NCBI GenBank assembly: GCA_949825045.1
Contig: OX463820.1
Location: 13,342,501-13,406,500 of the forward strand
Reading direction: 5' to 3'
Source: Argyresthia goedartella
Lineage: Eukaryota > Arthropoda > Insecta > Lepidoptera > Argyresthiidae
Length of the DNA: 64,000 bases
The first letter of the stretch is position 1; each line of letters begins with the position of its first letter. The position numbers and the translations under genes are program-made. Of the stretch, positions 57,925 to 64,000 are shown in pieces. A model generated the notes under the pieces. It was not told the origin of the DNA and ran no database searches. It was given only the letters and a program-made list of their open reading frames with translations.

Positions 57925-57990
57925 TTCAGCTGCATAACTCAAGTAGTTCAGCTGCATAACTCAAATAGTTCAGCTGCATAACTCAAGTAG
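57925..57990. repeat. 22-bp tandem repeat, three copies
   Basis: TTCAGCTGCATAACTCAAGT-AG repeated at 57925, 57947 and 57969 with one base change, followed by a T run. Confidence 0.9.
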
Positions 57991-60900
57991 TTTTTTTTTT
58001 CATATAAACTTTAACCCCCTATTTCCCCTCTTTACGAGACGTTATTTCGCCAAATATCTTCTTAGTGCTACCCTACGCCTAAACGCTATATAAGGAACCT
58101 CTGTTCTGAGGACTGTCTCTAGAACTATCGCTTTAGGCTGTGCGTTGATATACCAGTCACTCAGTCAGAGAGTGAGTCATTCAGATATTTGAATTGTTGA
58201 AGTAAATATAAATATAAATGTCCCATGTACTTATGTCCCTAGCTAGCGTATGCCAGCGTTATTTAGACCGCTTACAAACGGTGGCCGATGAGCTGTACCG
58301 TCGATGTTAAGTGTTAGCTAAATTACTACCTGATGGAACTCTCTAAGAACACTACCAAATCATTTTCATCTCAACAATAAACAATTCACAAGACACTCGA
58401 ACCGTGAAAGCGAAGTAATGCTCGAAATTGACTCTACAAAACGATTAGTACAAAAAACTTGGTGGAGACGCGCGAGATCATAAATCGAGAGACACGAACG
58501 CGACAAAGCTCTGGATTCGCATGTCATTATGCCTGTAAGTAGAAAAAAAAACAATGCAGAGAGCCAGAGTCATGCTGGTGTAGACGTCGTGCATTGTAGA
58601 ATTTGTCGCCAGAGAGACGGGTTGTTGATAGATAGGGGTATAAATAACTGGCTGACTCTAATTACCAAGTAATGGTGTTGGAGAAGAGGAAAGTAAATTA
58701 ATTAAGCGGAGACGATAGGTAGGTATACCTATTTAAAATACTGATGATGTATGTGGCAGATGGTGTTGAGTTGGAATGTAGAGTCCGTTAAGGTGATGAA
58801 TAGCATCAGAAGGATAAATCTAAGAAAGTGAGCATACTTTTGGTAGTTGTGAGAGTGAACAAAAATAAGTACATTTTCTGTTGTGTAAGTAGCCGTATGA
58901 AATTCATCAAAGCTGCCGTCGAACAAACCAGACCGTGCCAAAGAAACCATGCTATCGCTACCATCTGTTACCAAATTATCTTACAATACTAAATCAGGAC
59001 CGCAATTCGCGTGAAGAGTGTTTAATGGTTCGTCGGAATGTGGCGGGTGCGCGTACGCATCGCACTAAATAACGCAAACTTGACAACTTCATTTAAATAC
59101 TTTTGTCAATGAACGGGTTAAATACGACAAGGAGACTCGAAAAAAGAATTATGGAGTTGCTGGTAGCAACGTGTTTGCATTCACTAATTAGTTCATATAA
59201 GGTATGTATGTATGTTATTCGGACCGAGATGGATTGTGGATGCAAAGTTTATTTTAATTATTTCTTTGCAATAAAGAAAATTAATATAGAAAATATTAAA
59301 ATATTAATGTAGGTAATATTAAAATACTAACTTAACCATGACCGGAAATCTTAATTCGGGATGTTAATTGGTTTATATTTGGTATTCTATCTCACGATAG
59401 TGCCTTTATTGTCAGTTTGAAATGATACAAATCTTCTTAACTTCAGAAAACTTACAACAAACCGAAGCCTAAAGATGATTTAATTTACCTCCAACGTTGA
59501 CATCCTAAACAAATATTTACATCCCAAGAGGTCATTCAAATCAATGAAGGGTCCTAATCGCGAAGTTAAAGTGTCTAATCCGGCGTGTAAAACTACGCAA
59601 AACCAGAGCTATCGAACCTGACAGATCTCAAGGGTTCTTTGTCATTAAACAACTCTGCCTAATACTATTTCGTACTCGACAACAAAGTGTTAGGGACCTT
59701 AATCCCCACAACAGCCATTTAGGGGTATTACAAATAAAAGTTTGTCGGGTGGACGTGCATTGACGTGGCGTCCCGCTGTCGTCCCGCTGGCTCCGTCAAT
59801 GGGCGAACGGGACAAAAAATCTATTAGCTACGCATAATGCTATTGACGAATGGTTCTGAGATTGACACTCTTGGCTGTGAAATGCTCATGGGTTGTGGTG
59901 ATTTTATATGAAGTATGCCGCTAGCTGGACCTTATCGAATATAGAAATCGTGTTAGCACTCATCTCGGATAAACTTTGACGTTCATGGATATTTTATTAA
60001 GGTGATAATATTTCCTACCTATCCTAAGAACATTGAATTAAATACACATTTATACCTTTAAAATGCTTCAGGCCCCATTCTCTATAAATAGATATAATAG
60101 ATCTGAATCAATAAAACTAAACCGATCAATAATATTAAAATTAACAAAGCATGATCGCATCGTGCACAAACTTACATTTATTTAGCTTTAGACTTCATAC
60201 CTTTGTCTCAAGAACTTATTCTATCAATGCATAAGGTTTATTTCACCACGACATATCTGTGGAGATAGGTTTCAACGAAGTGTAAAGTTAAAACGGAACA
60301 ATGGAGTATTGTTCCCCGTTTCAACGCTTCATAAATTAAATAACCGATGGGATAGATAGATCTCATCGGCATTCTTATTTCCTGGACTTCTCCCCGATGA
60401 TGACAAATAATATTGAGGGAGATGGATGGCTCAAGAGTCGACATCGGAAGTTGTATTATTGTCGGCGACAGATTTTGATTGAATGGATACTTTTTGGTAC
60501 TGCTGCTAACGGTACCGTTTAACCATTTTGTTGCTATCGACTGTTATAACGATTCTAGAGCATGTATTTTGTATTAAGAGACATACATATCTCAGTCATT
60601 GGTTTATAAATTAACTATTGAAATTCAATTACACCTATTTAAGAGTAGGTAAATGCATATGCGTAAATGTGTGTGTCCCTATGTGTCTAAGTAAGTATAG
60701 AGATATTTTTTGAATAGGTACCCAACAATGAATATTATCTATTTTATACAAACACCTTCCATAGAAATGACATGTTTCTACAATTCTATACTGAGAAATG
60801 CGTTGCTGAGAGAGATTTCGGGAATTTACTACGATTGTAAGTTTTTTTTTCCAGTTCGTAGGCGAAAATGAGACCATAGTTCAACACGCGGCGCGAGTAA

Positions 60901-61329
60901 ATATCTAATAATTTAATTTCTGTGTCGAAACTGCATCTCTATTATTCGGTATCGATTGTATCTTTATTGAACCTGTATATTAATAATTTAGACAAGCCAA
61001 ACAGTGTTACAACTTATTATCCACATAACTGAAAAAATAATATTCCAATTCGCTATGTGGTACTTACTGGACTTATCGATAGATATTTTTGTTACTTTAT
61101 TTAGTCACTGTTCTACAAAAACTAATGTTTGTGTAACTCTAATGCGAGTATTTTTTTAGCATAAATAAACAAACACAAACTTACAATAGATTTGTTTTGC
61201 GGCGGGCCCGGCATCGGAGCGTACATGTCAGTAATCATCGTTCACACAACACTATTTGTCCATACACATTTCGAACTTTAAACTTTTCACGTGTCTTTCA
61301 ATTTTCGCGATAAATTTTCGCTGTCCGCA
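57991..61329. other. No gene recognised
   Basis: AT-rich non-coding sequence; short frames (58366-58554, 58729-58974, 59103-59312, 60238-60444, 60635-60877) have no recognisable domains. Confidence 0.5.
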
Positions 61330-61560
61330 TAGTGTTTTGTTTTATCTGTGGCGAGCGCGTCGGACTGTGTGGTACGTCAATCGACGTCGCTCGCGCTGGG
61401 ACCGGCAGACGACCGCGGACGAGCGGCGCGCGGGCGGCGGGGCAGGTGGGCGGGGCCAGCCAATCCCAGCCTCTTACCGCGCCCCGCCCCCCCGCCTCGC
61501 AAGGTCGCGGGGGCGGGCGGTATCGATCGTCGCGAGCCACAAATGCGACTCCATTTTATT
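61330..61560. promoter_or_regulatory. CpG/GC-box island, promoter-like
   Basis: A sharp GC-rich island in AT-rich DNA. GC boxes GGGCGGGG (61448-61455), GCCCCGCCCC (61481-61490) and GGGGGCGGGCGG (61509-61520), with a CCAAT box at 61460-61464. No TATA box. It resembles a housekeeping or developmental promoter; GC boxes are the sites bound by Sp/KLF factors. Open frames crossing it are composition artefacts. The transcript it would drive is not identified; direction unknown. Confidence 0.55.
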
Positions 61561-62739
61561 TCCGACCGCTCGATTTGCATAAACTTTTTGTTTCGAAATT
61601 CGTCGCTTATTCGGCGCTTTTTCGGTCATTATTTTCCGGGCTCGTGTTGTTATCTTTACCTATATATGTAAATAATGTGGCGGGTGCCAAAGAAAATACT
61701 GTCGTGGTTACTATATTTATTTTATTGACATCGATGTTAGAAGAGTCCTTTCAACTAAAGTTTAAGGTGTTATTAAATTTAGTTCTGTACTTAACGTGTT
61801 CTCTAAATATTTCTGTCCATACAATGGTTAAATTTAGACATGTTACTATCAAATATTGTAACATCTTACATAAACGTATCATATAAGTATTTATCATATT
61901 TTGAACCTACTGTAAGTACCTACTAATGTAGAGCTATCAATCTACGGGAAATTATCTGGTCGAATTCTTTGGTGGGTATTCGTAGATATCTTTATTGACT
62001 TGTCTTTCGGCAGTAACTGCTTATTACTATTGTGGACAATATACTATTGTACTCAACATTTCAAACCGTAAATAAATCCACCCAACGGCATATTTACTCA
62101 AGAAACTCTATTAGCAGCTAACAACAGACTCTGAATCAAGGCCATAAGAGTTTCCTACGCAGGTTAGTGTCCCGTACCCGGCAGGTCACATGTCCGGAGA
62201 CACAGACTCAAGGACATGCGCGGGCGCAGGTAATACAATTATCTCTAACCACCGGGGAACAGATCTCAGAATCAGGAACAATGTTGCGTCATTCATTATT
62301 ACTTGTATGGTCCTCAATATCCACCAATTATTTGTTTATTTGTAAACAGGAATTAAAGGTTATTCACATGCAAGATGTTTCCTGTAAGTAGGATCTATGA
62401 TGTGGGACAACACTTCCCAGTCCCTGAAATAGACACTTTGATATTACTTATATTTATCGTTGGGAAATTGAAAGTCAGATTTGCTGAAGTGATGAAGGTA
62501 TGTTTGCCGACAGCGGGCCAACTTACGGAAGACGGAATAAAAGGCTTGTCATAGCCCTCCCTGTTAATGTCTGTATGTCTGTTTGATTGGGAACCTAGCT
62601 TTTATGTTAGGATGGTACAGGTTAGTATAATGAAGTACTAGACACATTCCTGTGACAGCCAAGCTGCTATTACTACAGTACGTGACGGCCGGCACAGTAG
62701 TACAAACCTATCAACTCACTCCTCAATAATGTTCTTCAG
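61561..62739. other. No gene recognised; possible 5' leader of the island's gene
   Basis: AT-rich sequence right of the GC island. The frame at 61332-61886 continues into it but shows only hydrophobic, low-complexity residues and no known domain. Confidence 0.4.
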
Positions 62740-63697
62740 TGTTGATAAACCATATGACATTGAAATATGCAACAAAAAGGTTGTGGGACGAGCCCCTCTG
62801 CCTTAGGAGTTGCGAGAGCATGCTCAACTCCGCCGAGCGGGCTCGTCTCCTTGCAAGCAGGGAAAGGGAGTCAGGGCACTGGCTGCACGCCGTCCCGTCC
62901 AGACAACTGGGAACGTTGCTGGACAGGACCAGCCTCACGCTGGCCGTCTGCCGGCGTCTGGGGGTGAAGAGCAACGAAGTGCACAGCTGCCGTTGTGGTG
63001 CCAGGGTGAGCCAACAGGGACACCACGGCCTATCGTGCAAGTTCAGCGCCGGCCAATTCCCTAGACATGCTGCCCTGAACGACATCATCCGCCGGGCCTT
63101 GTCCAGCGCGGGTGTACCCTCGGTCCTGGAGCCGTCGGGTATTTCCCGCGACGACGGCAAGAGACCAGACGGAATGACTCTCGTTCCGTGGCGGCATGGG
63201 AGGTCGTTGGTGTGGGACCTGTGTCGATACATTAGCACCGTCCCACCTTTCGGCGACCTCCTTAAGAGCCGGCGGGGCGGCCCAGACTGCGGAGGGTCTC
63301 AAACGGCGCAAATATGCAGGCCTCAGCGAGGACTACATGTTTGTGCCGTTCGTCATGGAGACCCTCGGGCCGTGGGGGCCCGATGCTCGACGAGTCTTTA
63401 AGGAGATCTCCAAAAGACTCGTCGATGAGTCGGGCGATCCCAGGGCTGGCACCTACCTCGCCCAGCGGATAAGTCTGGCTATACAGCGAGGTAACGCTGC
63501 CAGCATGTTGAGCACCCTGCCTCGCGACGGTAGCGACCTAAAGGACATTTTTATTTAGTTTAGTTGTATATTTTTATTTTTTTATTTTTATTTTTCATTT
63601 AGTGTTGTATAAATAGTTAGTTTAGCTTTATAATTTACTTATTATTTTAAATATTATGTAAAAATAATAAATTTATTCAATGTATATTAAAAAAAAA
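62740..63697 (+). pseudogene. 5'-truncated LINE C-terminus with zinc knuckle and nuclease-like motif
   Basis: First frame (62739 to about 63220): RLWDEPLCLRSCESMLNSAE, then the knuckle CRCGARVSQQGHHGLSC, then KRPDGMTL...LVWD. After a one-base frameshift near 63215 the reading continues CVDTLAPSHL, YMFVPFVMETLGPWGPDA, RRVFKEISKRL and AIQRGNAASMLSTLP, and stops at 63558. A CCHC knuckle followed by a (K/R)PD...D motif is what restriction-like endonucleases of R2-type LINEs show, so I infer a nuclease tail. The clade is not certain. It lacks RT. A poly(A) signal AATAAA (about 63666) and an A run (63690) end it. The family also left 55437-55535. Confidence 0.75.
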
Positions 63698-64000
63698 ACA
63701 AACTACAAGGTAATAGATGATTCCGCCGATGTCTCGCCTCACAAAATTAAACTCCACCCCATACAATCATTCCACCTTCTGGCAAAAATCCCATCACTGT
63801 TAGATAATGGCGTCCTGAACAAGGTGTTAAAGATAATAAAATATAATGTCGAAACAAAAAAGCATTATCAACGATCACAGAAAAAAGTTTGTAACGGCAC
63901 GAAAACAGCCATAAAGGTTATACACTCGCGTGGAAAAAATATATGATGGCTCCTCACCCCCTGCCCAGGTTTGCCCAGAACTACCACTAAAGATTATCCA
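63698..64000. other. No gene recognised
   Basis: AT-rich; an 88-codon frame starting inside the A run has no known domain. Confidence 0.5.

Noticed and set aside
61332..61886. 184-codon frame over the GC island
   Set aside because: Composition changes abruptly from Arg/Ala/Gly to hydrophobic at the island edge; several frames are open there, as expected of GC-rich DNA.

Overview
This is a repeat-rich, mostly non-coding stretch of an insect nuclear genome. A lepidopteran (moth or butterfly) is the best guess. The evidence is an AT-rich background with short CpG-rich islands, dense tRNA-derived SINEs, RTE and jockey-type LINEs, a BEL/Pao LTR retrotransposon, a mariner, Helitron helicase debris and many short inverted-repeat elements (MITEs). 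Nothing looks bacterial: there are no operons, no ribosome-binding sites, and only one host gene segment can be recognised. The species cannot be named from the sequence.

The host gene is the main coding exon of an Sp-family zinc-finger transcription factor on the minus strand (32588-33703). It has a buttonhead box, three C2H2 fingers and an N-terminal motif typical of the Sp6-9/Drosophila Sp1 clade. Its upstream exon(s) lie beyond an acceptor splice site at 33703 and were not found. A GC-box/CCAAT island at 61.33-61.56 kb looks like a promoter for an unidentified gene.

The most complete mobile element is a BEL/Pao retrotransposon at 24995-31511 (minus strand). It has two 207-bp LTRs that are identical by eye, a 5-bp target-site duplication, a tRNA-Tyr-like primer site and one uninterrupted 1737-codon gag-pol frame with all expected catalytic residues. 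It is young and possibly active. Its 3' flank lies about 1.1 kb from the stop codon of the Sp exon, in the same orientation.

Layout. 0-5 kb: truncated tandem repeat, dead jockey LINE, a dispersed repeat pair around a TATA-like site. 5-16 kb: SINEs of four families and MITEs, some nested, with several hairpins. 16-23 kb: decayed RTE LINE abutting a Helitron helicase fragment, an AT palindrome, more SINEs. 25-31.5 kb: BEL/Pao. 32-34 kb: Sp exon. 34.7-43 kb: MITEs, a long nested inverted-repeat element, a TTAA-flanked MITE inside another repeat, an RTE copy, SINEs. 50-56.6 kb: perfect 31-bp minisatellite, deleted mariner, second RTE copy, decayed jockey LINE, MITE. 57-64 kb: interspersed repeats, GC island, and a 5'-truncated LINE with a zinc knuckle and nuclease-like motif.

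The most unusual signal is a GC-rich stem-loop cassette found in at least seven short elements whose ends belong to different families. Its stem is kept by paired base changes between copies, which suggests the structure itself, or a shared origin of the core, matters for these non-autonomous elements.
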